DNA of 51,473 bases from Flavobacteriaceae bacterium (GTDB taxonomy: Bacteria; Bacteroidota; Bacteroidia; Flavobacteriales; Weeksellaceae), in NCBI GenBank assembly GCA_012522185.1, contig JAAYKY010000058.1:1-51473 (forward strand), in the 5' to 3' direction. The notes beneath the pieces are model-generated. The model did no database searches, was not told the DNA's origin, and saw nothing but the letters and a program-made list of their open reading frames with translations. Below are positions 24,375 to 30,961 of the stretch, piece by piece (the stretch's first letter is position 1; every line of letters begins with the position of its first letter). Made by a program: the position numbers and the translations under genes.

Positions 24375-25022
24375 ATGGAAAATCAAGTAAATACAATGCC
24401 AAGAATTGGCGATATGGCACCCGATTTTGAAGCGGTGACCACTACAGGAGTAATCAAATTTTCGGAATACAATAAAGGAAGCTGGGTAATCTTATTCTCG
24501 CACCCTGCGGACTTTACACCGGTTTGTACAACAGAAATGACGGGCTTTGCGAACGAAAGCGATTTCTTTGAAAAGCACAATACCAAGTTGATGGGATTGA
24601 GCATCGACAGTATTCATTCGCACATTGCATGGGTTAATGCCGTTGACGAAAAAACAGGCGTATTGTTCAACTTCCCGATTATTGCCGATTTGGATATGAA
24701 AGTAGCCAAATTGTACGGAATGTTGCAACCGGGCGAAAGTGAAACTGCGGCTGTTCGTGCTGTATTTATTATAGATCCGACTGGAAAAATCCGTTTGATT
24801 ATGTATTATCCGTTAAATGTAGGTCGGAATATGGACGAAATCAAGCGTTCATTATTGGCACTTCAAACTTCAGATGAATACAAAGTCGCCATGCCGTTAA
24901 ACTGGCAACCCGGTGATAAAGTAATCGTTGGAGCACCAAAAACATTGGAAGGATTGAAAGAACGTAAAGCCGATACGACTTTAGAGCAAGTGGATTGGTA
25001 CTTAGCTAAAAAATCAATTTAA
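24375..25022 (+). CDS. 1-Cys peroxiredoxin (Prx6 type)
   Basis: I start at the ATG at 24375; an upstream TTG at 24351 would overlap the preceding gene. The product of about 215 aa has the peroxidatic motif HPADFTPVCTTE (Cys51) and the long C-terminal domain of Prx6-type enzymes. It reduces peroxides and probably persulfide-derived oxidants, with electrons from small thiols or thioredoxin. A thioredoxin is encoded at the end of the same operon. Confidence 0.9.
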   Translation: MENQVNTMPRIGDMAPDFEAVTTTGVIKFSEYNKGSWVILFSHPADFTPVCTTEMTGFANESDFFEKHNTKLMGLSIDSIHSHIAWVNAVDEKTGVLFNFPIIADLDMKVAKLYGMLQPGESETAAVRAVFIIDPTGKIRLIMYYPLNVGRNMDEIKRSLLALQTSDEYKVAMPLNWQPGDKVIVGAPKTLEGLKERKADTTLEQVDWYLAKKSI

Positions 25023-25033
25023 TTTAATCAATT

Positions 25034-25074
25034 TAAGAAGATTGGATTTTCTATCTGAGAAGACAATCTTCTTA
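25034..25074 (+). terminator. Hairpin between peroxiredoxin and rhodanese genes
   Basis: TAAGAAGATTG pairs perfectly with CAATCTTCTTA across a 19-nt loop. There is no good T run after it, so it may be a weak terminator or an RNA-processing or stability hairpin within the operon. Confidence 0.5.
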
Positions 25075-25090
25075 TCCTAATTTTTACATC

Positions 25091-25405
25091 ATGTTAGAAT
25101 TATTTCAAAATATAATTGCTGCCAATCAAACCATACAAAATCATGTTTTTTTGGTAGATGTACGTACCCCGGATGAATTTGCAGAAGGAAGCGTTGAAGG
25201 AGCTGTAAACATTCCGTTAAGCGTATTGGAACAGGAGTTTTCACAGTTTAAAAACAAAGAAAATATTGTTGTATTTTGCCGTAGCGGAGCCAGAAGTGGA
25301 AACGCCAAATTGATATTGGAACAAAATGGCTTTGAACGTGTCATCAACGGTGGTCCGTGGCAAAATGTACAGCAAGCCTTGGATGAAATATTGCAGAAAA
25401 AGTAA
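25091..25405 (+). CDS. Single-domain rhodanese
   Basis: This 104-aa protein is a complete rhodanese domain with VDVRTPDEFAEGSVEGAVNIP and the catalytic loop CRSGAR (Cys63). It is cytoplasmic, with no leader. It transfers sulfane sulfur between thiols. It is paralogous to the next gene. Confidence 0.9.
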   Translation: MLELFQNIIAANQTIQNHVFLVDVRTPDEFAEGSVEGAVNIPLSVLEQEFSQFKNKENIVVFCRSGARSGNAKLILEQNGFERVINGGPWQNVQQALDEILQKK

Positions 25406-25448
25406 ATGACACATCACTTTTTCACTCAACGGTATAAATCAAAAAAAG

Positions 25449-25820
25449 ATGCAAAAACAAAGTGTCAAATTCATTCTCATTATTATAATTGGAGTAGTTA
25501 TGTTAGGAATTTTTAAAAATCTTTTCGGTCAGAAAGACAATACAGAACTAAAAGAAGTACTTGCGGACAATGCCTATTTGGTTGATGTTCGTACACCTTC
25601 CGAGTTTGCATCCGGAAGCGTAAAGGGAGCCGTAAACATTCCGTTGGATAAAATTTCGGGACAACTTTCCAAATTCAAAGGAAAGAAAAATATAGTGGTA
25701 TTTTGCAGAAGTGGCAACCGGAGTAGTCAGGCAAAAAGTATTTTAGAAAAAAACGGTTTTAAAAACGTTGTCAATGGTGGTACCTGGCAAAATGTTAACT
25801 CGTTAATTTCTAATAATTAA
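25449..25820 (+). CDS. Membrane-anchored rhodanese
   Basis: This 123-aa protein has an N-terminal hydrophobic anchor (about residues 8-25, FILIIIIGVVMLGIF), then a rhodanese domain with VDVRTPSEFASGSVKGAVNIP and CRSGNR (Cys86). The domain probably faces the periplasm. It lies 43 nt after the cytoplasmic rhodanese and just before two small membrane proteins, suggesting a sulfur relay at the membrane. Confidence 0.88.
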   Translation: MQKQSVKFILIIIIGVVMLGIFKNLFGQKDNTELKEVLADNAYLVDVRTPSEFASGSVKGAVNIPLDKISGQLSKFKGKKNIVVFCRSGNRSSQAKSILEKNGFKNVVNGGTWQNVNSLISNN

Positions 25821-25831
25821 AAAGCAGACAA

Positions 25832-26074
25832 ATGAAAAACTATTTAAGAGGCTGGAACTTCATGCGGATTATCCGTCTGGTTTTGGGAATTGTGATCATC
25901 GTTCAAGGCATTCAGGCACAGCAATGGATGCTTGTTGTCTTAGGTGGATTATTTACATTGATGCCTTTGTTCAATGTTGGCTGTTGCAGTACGGCGGGTT
26001 GCGGAACTAATTATTCTTCAAGAAAGCCGACAGGAACAGAAGACATTACCTACGAAGAAGTAAAATCAAAATAG
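25832..26074 (+). CDS. Small DUF2892-like membrane protein with Cys cluster
   Basis: This 80-aa protein begins RGWNFMRIIRLVLGIVIIVQG, typical of the DUF2892/YgaP-tail type, with two short hydrophobic segments and a Cys-rich end of the second (NVGCCSTAGCG). In other bacteria such membrane segments are fused to rhodanese domains (as in YgaP), and here the rhodanese is the preceding gene, so the pair may act together. Confidence 0.75.
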   Translation: MKNYLRGWNFMRIIRLVLGIVIIVQGIQAQQWMLVVLGGLFTLMPLFNVGCCSTAGCGTNYSSRKPTGTEDITYEEVKSK

Positions 26075-26076
26075 CA

Positions 26077-26301
26077 ATGAATACATTTATAAGAAAAAAC
26101 CTTTTAACCATTATCGGAATACCATTAGGCGCCATAGCCGGATTTCTCTATTGGAAGTTTGTAGGTTGTAACACAGGTACTTGTGCGATTACATCCAATC
26201 CACTGAATAGCACGTTATATGGCTCGGTAATGGGAGGTTTGGTATTCTCTATGTTTAAAAACAACAAAAAAGAAAAGAATGACATTTCAGGAAATAATTA
26301 A
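26077..26301 (+). CDS. DUF6132-like small membrane protein
   Basis: This 74-aa protein has two hydrophobic helices and the loop [12 protein letters not shown] with two cysteines, as in DUF6132 proteins that accompany rhodanese/DUF2892 genes in Bacteroidota. The function is unknown. Its 3' end overlaps the thioredoxin start by 23 nt. Confidence 0.75.
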   Translation: MNTFIRKNLLTIIGIPLGAIAGFLYWKFVGCNTGTCAITSNPLNSTLYGSVMGGLVFSMFKNNKKEKNDISGNN

Positions 26302-26572
26302 TCAAGACAAACCCGTGTTAGTCGATTTTTTCGCTACATGGTGTGGGCCTTGTCAAATGCAGGCTCCTATTTTAGAAGAACTCAAGCAGCGTATTGGCGA
26401 CACAGCTGGTATTATAAAAATAGATGTAGATCAGAACCCACAGGTTGCAGCACAATATCAAATACGAAGTGTACCTACATTGGCTATTTTTAAAAATGGC
26501 GAGGTTCGATGGCGGCAGTCAGGTGTTTTTCCTGCCAATGAATTAGAACGATTGATAAAGGAAAATCTCTAA
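26279..26572 (+). CDS. Thioredoxin
   Basis: This 97-aa protein has the active site ATWCGPCQM (Cys22, Cys25) and the cis-Pro region [12 protein letters not shown]. It reduces disulfides and persulfides on partner proteins and may be the reductant for the peroxiredoxin and rhodaneses in this operon. It is the last gene before the shared terminator. Confidence 0.92.
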   Translation: MTFQEIINQDKPVLVDFFATWCGPCQMQAPILEELKQRIGDTAGIIKIDVDQNPQVAAQYQIRSVPTLAIFKNGEVRWRQSGVFPANELERLIKENL

Positions 26573-26607
26573 AAAAAGCCGAAGATGTGAGTATCTTCGG
26601 CTTTTTT
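26572..26607. terminator. Bidirectional terminator between thioredoxin and TlpA-like genes
   Basis: AAAAAAGCCGAAGAT pairs with ATCTTCGGCTTTTTT around a 6-nt loop. It has T runs on both strands and lies between two converging operons. Confidence 0.92.
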
Positions 26608-26613
26608 CACTTG

Positions 26614-27180
26614 TTACTCCTCTATGAGTTGTTTTAACGCATTGACGATTTCCGGCTTCGAATAATCCCTTCCGCCTTCAATCCTTGCCGCAATAGCACC
26701 TTTCTTATCCAGTATGACGGTTGTAGGTATCGCTCCACTTAGAAATTCTTTTGGGATTTCACTGTGGGGAATATATACCGGAAGATTAAATTCTCGTTTG
26801 TCCATAAAAGCTTGTGATTTTTTATGTTTTCCATCTACATCCACCATCAGGAAGATGATATTTTCATTTTCGCCAAACTTCGCTTTCAGTTCGTTGATGG
26901 ACGGCATTTCTGCAATACAGGGCGGACACCAGGTTGCCCAAAAGTTAATAAAAACAACTTTGCCTTTGAGGTCATTTAACGCAATTAATTTACCATTTCC
27001 ATCCTGAAATGTAATATCATTTGCTATCTGATTTTCTGTTCTTTCAGCGACTACATCTGATTGCTGCTCATTATTTCCGTTATATTTCCCTTCAACATTC
27101 GAACACCCCGCAAGAATGGCTGTAGATAAAACTACATAATGAAATGCTGGCAAACGCAACCTTTTTTTTATTATGTTCAT
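26614..27180 (-). CDS. TlpA/ResA-like thiol-disulfide lipoprotein
   Basis: I use the ATG at 27180, which gives a lipoprotein signal with lipobox ILAGC (Cys26). Upstream in-frame codons overlap the preceding gene. The thioredoxin-fold domain has the active site WATWCPPCIAE (Cys85, Cys88). As a periplasm-facing reductase it could keep sulfur-carrying or haem-binding cysteines reduced, the role SoxW-type proteins play beside Sox enzymes. It is the last gene of the minus-strand operon, 22 nt after the SoxB-like gene. Confidence 0.87.
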   Translation of the reverse strand: MNIIKKRLRLPAFHYVVLSTAILAGCSNVEGKYNGNNEQQSDVVAERTENQIANDITFQDGNGKLIALNDLKGKVVFINFWATWCPPCIAEMPSINELKAKFGENENIIFLMVDVDGKHKKSQAFMDKREFNLPVYIPHSEIPKEFLSGAIPTTVILDKKGAIAARIEGGRDYSKPEIVNALKQLIEE

Positions 27181-27202
27181 TATTTCCAAATTATTGGTTT
27201 TA

Positions 27203-28807
27203 CTATCGAAATTTATACCCTGTTTCCGCCATTTGAGAGAAAGCATTTGTGCCTAAATCTACCGCAATTGAACGTCCGTCCAGTACAGGATTTACTGTTC
27301 CTTTTACCTTTAAATATTCTTCTACGGCATCGTGCAAAGTATAATCTTTAATCTCAACATTTTTACCGTTTGGCATACGGCATAACACGTGCAAAGGCTC
27401 TCCGGTACGGTTACACGAAGCCATTTTATAGGTTTTACCGAGATCCATCGGTTTGCCTTGAATGGTTACTTCCAGCACACGTTCGCCCATTTCTTTGGAA
27501 CTGTCAAATTTTAAGGTCATGCCCGAAAAGCGAACCAGCCATCCGCCAAAACGTTTGGACGGATCCTTGGCAAATACATTGTTGATTTCCTTTTCTAACC
27601 AGTCTTTGATTTGCTGACCGGTCACTTCACCGATTTTCATGTGTTCGTCCACAGGCAGCATCCGCCATAAATCCTCTTTGGTAATCGCCTTTTTACCATT
27701 TTCATCAGGAACAATCGGCACGCCAAAGCGAAAGCCATTGGAAGTAGCAAAATCTGTACCTGATTTCCAAAGCAAGGCATCGGTAATCATGTTATCCATG
27801 GGGTTTTCAACCACCAGGTAGCGATACATCGGTGTACTGGTATAGCCCAATATTCGTTGCATATCTTCTTTGTAAGGAGCCAAAGACTGATCGACCAATT
27901 GCTGTACTTCGGCATTTGCGGGATATTTCTCCGGGTCCACTTCCATCAGTTCGTAGTCGTAACCCACGATTTTTTTGTCTTTGATTTTTAAATCTAATTT
28001 CCCTACAAACGAACCAAAAGCTCCGGGCTCTACAACAGTTGTAAATTTTCCTTTTATTGGTTTACGGATACGTTCGTGTGTGTCGTTTCCAAAGATAAAA
28101 TCTACACCTTCAACCGCAGGATTATTGGCCAATAAAACTTGTTTTGAAATGCCAATATGCGCCACCAAAAAGAGTAAATCTACCTTTTGGGTTTCTTTAA
28201 GATTCTTAATCAGTTCTTTCAGATTGTTATCTACTTCGGTAAATTTCAACCCTTTGCTGAAACCCGGGTTTTGACGGATTGGAACTTCCGGATCGTTATA
28301 GGCGATAAATCCCATTTTTACACCTTTCTTTTCCGTAATCCAATAGGGCGGAAAAATCGGCTTTTCGTCCGCTTCATGATACATATTGGACACGATAACA
28401 TTGGTTTTGTAACCGTTCATCACCTCCAACATTATTTGTCTGCCATATATAACCTCCCAATTTCCCGGAATAAGCAAATCATAATTCATCTGTTGGATAA
28501 GAGCAGGGAAAATTTTTCCTTCAGAATGTACGCTTTCTCCGCTTCCTTGTATCAAATCACCTCCGTCTATAAAAATAGTTCCGTCTGGATTTTCCTGTCG
28601 TGCCGATTCTACCAAGGTTTTGATGTTGGCCAGCCCACCTGCATTTCTGAAAACGATGGAATCATTTTCAACGAATAATTCCGAATGTGGATTCAGGTAA
28701 GCGTGTATATCGGCAGTTTGCAGAATGGTAATCATTTCTTCTTTATGGTTGTCGCTACAAGATAGCATCGCTATTGAGCTGAATAATATTGCTAATTTTC
28801 TCATCAT
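27203..28807 (-). CDS. SoxB-like lipoprotein of the 5'-nucleotidase/metallophosphatase family
   Basis: This 534-aa protein has a lipobox (IAMLSC, about Cys17). The metallophosphoesterase domain shows LQTADIHAYL, IDGGDLIQGSG and GNDTH. Where nucleotidases have GNHE, this protein has PGNWEVIYGR, with Trp at the His position; a Trp there is a mark of SoxB thiosulfohydrolases. The C-terminal domain also resembles SoxB (GGWLVRFSGM, then MGERVLEVTIQGKPMDLGKTY). The operon partners DoxX, DsrE-like and TlpA-like fit a sulfur role. No SoxXA, SoxYZ or SoxCD is in the window, so its substrate carrier is unknown. A plain 5'-nucleotidase remains possible. Confidence 0.75.
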   Translation of the reverse strand: MMRKLAILFSSIAMLSCSDNHKEEMITILQTADIHAYLNPHSELFVENDSIVFRNAGGLANIKTLVESARQENPDGTIFIDGGDLIQGSGESVHSEGKIFPALIQQMNYDLLIPGNWEVIYGRQIMLEVMNGYKTNVIVSNMYHEADEKPIFPPYWITEKKGVKMGFIAYNDPEVPIRQNPGFSKGLKFTEVDNNLKELIKNLKETQKVDLLFLVAHIGISKQVLLANNPAVEGVDFIFGNDTHERIRKPIKGKFTTVVEPGAFGSFVGKLDLKIKDKKIVGYDYELMEVDPEKYPANAEVQQLVDQSLAPYKEDMQRILGYTSTPMYRYLVVENPMDNMITDALLWKSGTDFATSNGFRFGVPIVPDENGKKAITKEDLWRMLPVDEHMKIGEVTGQQIKDWLEKEINNVFAKDPSKRFGGWLVRFSGMTLKFDSSKEMGERVLEVTIQGKPMDLGKTYKMASCNRTGEPLHVLCRMPNGKNVEIKDYTLHDAVEEYLKVKGTVNPVLDGRSIAVDLGTNAFSQMAETGYKFR

Positions 28808-28814
28808 GATTAGT

Positions 28815-29255
28815 TTAAAGAGTTATGGTTTTAAATCCTAATTCCTGCAAGCCAAAAAGGTATGTGAAACCATTGGGAGTAGTTAGGATTGAAGGCTGAT
28901 ATTGCGATTTTTTGACACCTAATTTTTCCATTGCAAACTCGCAAACAACGATTTTAACGCCTGTTTTTTGAGCTTTTTCAATGAATGGTTTTAAGTCTTC
29001 TTTTTCGGCTAAATCTTTTACGACTTCCCCGATAAGCACGATTTCAAACTGGATGCCTGTATTTTTCGTTTTGTATTCTTCGCCCGTCATGACCGATACC
29101 ATAAAGTGCTTCGAATTTTGAACTAAAAGGGCATATTTTCCATCTTTTTTGATGGCATTTTCAACTTGAGATGTGGTAAGGCTTTGAGCTTTTACATCAT
29201 GAAATAGTGTAATTCCTAAAAGGAATATAGCGATGATGATGATTTGTTTTTTCAT
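28815..29255 (-). CDS. Secreted DsrE-like sulfur carrier candidate
   Basis: This 146-aa protein has a signal peptide (DVKAQ, about residue 24) and a DsrE/DsrF-like alpha/beta fold suggested by FEIVLIGEVVKDLAE, FIEKAQKTGVKIVVCEFAMEKLGV and the C-terminal GLQELGFKTITL. The Cys in VVCEFAME is at the place where DsrE-family proteins carry persulfide. A periplasmic DsrE-like protein next to a SoxB-like hydrolase could deliver bound sulfur to it. It is 7 nt upstream of the SoxB-like start. Confidence 0.75.
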   Translation of the reverse strand: MKKQIIIIAIFLLGITLFHDVKAQSLTTSQVENAIKKDGKYALLVQNSKHFMVSVMTGEEYKTKNTGIQFEIVLIGEVVKDLAEKEDLKPFIEKAQKTGVKIVVCEFAMEKLGVKKSQYQPSILTTPNGFTYLFGLQELGFKTITL

Positions 29256-29280
29256 TTTATTTTGATTTTAAATGTTATTA

Positions 29281-29688
29281 CTATTTGTTATAAAGACTGA
29301 ATGATTTCGGATTGTTGAGGATAAAAAACAAAAGACCACCAAATAAGGCAATGTTCTTCCACAACGGTCCATGTATTAATCCATTTCCCATTTGTATAGT
29401 TACCGTAATGGGAATGAGTGTAATTAATAAGATAATGGCAGACCAACGGGTAAATACTCCCAACAGCAAAGCAATGCCAAAAACGAGCAGTACGTATCCT
29501 GAGAGAATCCCTAATAAATGTGGATCGCCAAATAAGGTAGCAAAACCGCTGTAAGGAGCATTTTGAATACGTTGAGTTACTCCTTCAGGATTTAATAGAT
29601 GTGATACACCTGCAACGATAAATATACCACTGAGTGTAATACGCAACAACAAAACGGATAATCCGTTTATCTGAATTTGTTTTTCCAT
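29281..29688 (-). CDS. DoxX-family membrane protein
   Basis: This 135-aa protein has four hydrophobic helices and the DoxX signature LLLRITLSGIFIVAGVSHLLNP, then GILSGYVLLVFGIALLLGVFTRW. DoxX/DoxD relatives form the membrane part of thiosulfate:quinone oxidoreductase in archaea, and context favours that kind of role here. It lies 25 nt upstream of the DsrE-like gene. Confidence 0.85.
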   Translation of the reverse strand: MEKQIQINGLSVLLLRITLSGIFIVAGVSHLLNPEGVTQRIQNAPYSGFATLFGDPHLLGILSGYVLLVFGIALLLGVFTRWSAIILLITLIPITVTIQMGNGLIHGPLWKNIALFGGLLFFILNNPKSFSLYNK

Positions 29689-29725
29689 ATATAATTCTGA
29701 TTTGATAAATACTAATCGAAAATGA

Positions 29726-29742
29726 TACTGTTTTAAACAGTA
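29726..29742. repeat. 17-bp palindrome upstream of the DoxX gene
   Basis: TACTGTTTTAAACAGTA is symmetrical around a central T. It sits between the stop of the 29757 gene and the DoxX start, and lacks a T run on the minus strand, so it may be an operator or a weak hairpin. Confidence 0.35.
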
Positions 29743-29756
29743 AATTCATCAAGGTA

Positions 29757-30110
29757 TCAAATCAAGAATTGTTGGTTTCGGATATGTGTGGGAATTTTTT
29801 CTTTATAGAAATGGTAATTATCTATAATCGGAGCAATGAAATCTACAGTTATGATGCTCTCATACGCATATAAGAAAGAATGTGGCAATGCAACTTTGCG
29901 AAAAGCCTGGCTTTTATGCTTTTTATTGGATTCTAAATAAACGGAACAGTAAGAAGAATACCCAATTTTGGGAGAATTATTGCTTGTAGATTGGGTGCTT
30001 TCAGGTCGAAATTGTTGCTTCAGATCTCTTTTTACAGAACATGGAATAGCCATTACAATCGTTAGCAAAACGATCACAATTTGGCGATATGTCTTTAGAA
30101 ACTGAAACAT
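29757..30110 (-). CDS. Small exported protein of unknown function, first gene of the SoxB-like operon
   Basis: I start at the ATG at 30110 rather than the TTG at 30116. The 117-aa product has a hydrophobic leader (IVIVLLTIVMAIPC) and a mature part with few features: two Cys, many Ser, Lys and Tyr, and a hydrophobic segment TVDFIAPIID. No family is recognised. It directly follows a sulfur-box promoter and is 68 nt upstream of the DoxX gene, so it is probably the leader gene of that operon. Confidence 0.6.
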   Translation of the reverse strand: MFQFLKTYRQIVIVLLTIVMAIPCSVKRDLKQQFRPESTQSTSNNSPKIGYSSYCSVYLESNKKHKSQAFRKVALPHSFLYAYESIITVDFIAPIIDNYHFYKEKIPTHIRNQQFLI

Positions 30111-30139
30111 AATCAATTAAACACAGTTTAAAGTTGCAA

Positions 30140-30184
30140 CAAAAATAACAAGATCATATTCATTGGTTTGTAACCAATGTTACA
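30140..30184 (-). promoter_or_regulatory. Sulfur box and promoter of the DoxX/DsrE/SoxB-like operon
   Basis: The palindrome TGTAACCAATGTTACA at 30169-30184 has perfect half-sites. Read leftwards, a perfect -7 element TATTTTTG occupies 30147-30140, 21 nt from the box. The same box also serves the rightward promoter. Confidence 0.85.
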
Positions 30185-30213
30185 TATTAAAAGTTTAGGG
30201 TAAATTATCTTTG
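30169..30213 (+). promoter_or_regulatory. Sulfur box and promoter of the truncated DUF3365-like gene
   Basis: The shared box at 30169-30184 has a perfect rightward -7 element TATCTTTG at 30206-30213, 21 nt downstream. Confidence 0.85.
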
Positions 30214-30227
30214 AAAGAAAGAGAACA

Positions 30228-30479
30228 GTGAATTTGAGAATAGCGACTTTATTACTGCCATTTATAGTGGCTTCCTGTAAGCAAGCTACACAGAATGAAA
30301 AACAAATTTCTGCCTTAAAAAGGCAGGCTGATTCCATTGCAACAGTATCTCAAATGATTTTATTGCAAAACGTAGCTGGAGCAATACAAAAAGGAGGAAT
30401 AGATTACGCGGTTGAATTTTGCAACATTCAGGCAATGCCACTCACAGACAGTATTGCTGAGGGTCTTAATGTGAAGTAG
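30228..30479 (+). pseudogene. Truncated lipoprotein, probably the N-terminus of a DUF3365 (Tll0287-like) protein
   Basis: A GTG start gives a lipoprotein leader (lipobox IVASC) and about 83 residues ending at GLNVK. The segment AGAIQKGGIDYAVEFCNIQAMPLTDSI resembles the N-terminal part of DUF3365 proteins, small haem/sensor-type periplasmic proteins roughly twice as long. The reading frame stops at TAG just before the direct-repeat region, so the 3' half appears to have been lost in a rearrangement. The intact promoter suggests it was a working member of the sulfur regulon. Confidence 0.55.
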
Positions 30480-30711
30480 AGCCAATTCCTCTTTGCTGTG
30501 ATTAATCCTGATAAAAGTACAAATTTTTGAAATCGCAGATTCAGCGAATTCCATTGAAAAATCAATAAGTAAATGAGCTAAAGCAATTCACAACATGAAG
30601 CGCAATTTCATGCTGAAATAGACTGCTGTGATTAATCCTGATAAAAGTACAAATTTTTGAAATCGCAGATTCAGCGAATTCTATTGAAAAATAAATAAGT
30701 AAATGAGCTAA
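30480..30711. other. Non-coding rearrangement region
   Basis: Between the truncated lipoprotein gene and the first phage fragment I see no convincing gene. The stretch is filled by two 96-bp direct repeats and a 34-nt spacer. Confidence 0.6.
30495..30590 (+). repeat. 96-bp direct repeat, copy 1
   Basis: It begins GCTGTGATTAATCCTGATAA and ends AAGCAATTCA. It matches copy 2 at 30625-30720 with only two or three substitutions. The repeat contains AATCGCAGATTCAGCGAATT, with partial internal symmetry. Confidence 0.85.
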
Positions 30712-30720
30712 AGCAATTCA
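30625..30720 (+). repeat. 96-bp direct repeat, copy 2
   Basis: Near-identical to copy 1, with a repeat period of 130 nt including a 34-nt spacer. Its end overlaps the open frame of the phage fragment. Confidence 0.85.
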
Positions 30721-30876
30721 TTCTTCGTCAAGATAAACCATTCAATCCTTGCAAATAGAAAGTCAAAACATCCCGAATGGCGAAACGATGCCCTCATAGA
30801 GGAGCTGTCCAAAAGATTTTATCTTTCTACACGCACCATTGAGGCGGTTTTAAGGGGCGAAGGTTGTTATAGTTGA
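30712..30876 (+). pseudogene. 5'-truncated Mu-like phage protein fragment
   Basis: The frame is open from an upstream TAA and has no start codon. Its 3' part reads KSKHPEWRNDALIEELSKRF, then YLSTRTIEAVLRGEG, and ends CYS. This looks like the small helix-turn-helix-type proteins of Bacteroidota Mu-like (transposable) phages. The 5' end appears to be cut by the repeat region. Confidence 0.5.
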
Positions 30877-30887
30877 GAAAAAATATT

Positions 30888-30895
30888 TATCTTTG
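30888..30895 (+). promoter_or_regulatory. Promoter of the small structured RNA candidate
   Basis: The -7 element TATCTTTG is perfect. A GTTG at 30863-30866, 21 nt upstream, can act as the -33 element. Confidence 0.6.
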
Positions 30896-30899
30896 CATT

Positions 30900-30961
30900 A
30901 CAGGGGGACCAGTTCGGCTGCCCGCTGTGCCCAAAGCCACCTTTGTATAGGGTGGCTTTTT
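30900..30961 (+). ncRNA. Candidate small structured RNA in the phage remnant
   Basis: A GC-rich block in AT-rich surroundings begins 5 nt after a perfect -7 element. It folds into a hairpin (ACAG-G-GGG at 30900-30907 with CCC-G-CTGT at 30921-30928, topped by CAG-TTCGG-CTG) and then a terminator. No ORF is present. It could be a phage regulatory RNA or a leader for the lost downstream gene. Confidence 0.5.
30933..30961 (+). terminator. Intrinsic terminator of the small RNA candidate
   Basis: AAAGCCACC pairs with GGTGGCTTT around a 9-nt loop, followed by further T. It abuts the stop of the phage/toxin gene on the other strand. Confidence 0.85.

Noticed and set aside
30495-30720. The direct repeats as a CRISPR array
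   Set aside because: Only two copies, each 96 bp, with a single 34-nt spacer and no cas genes nearby.
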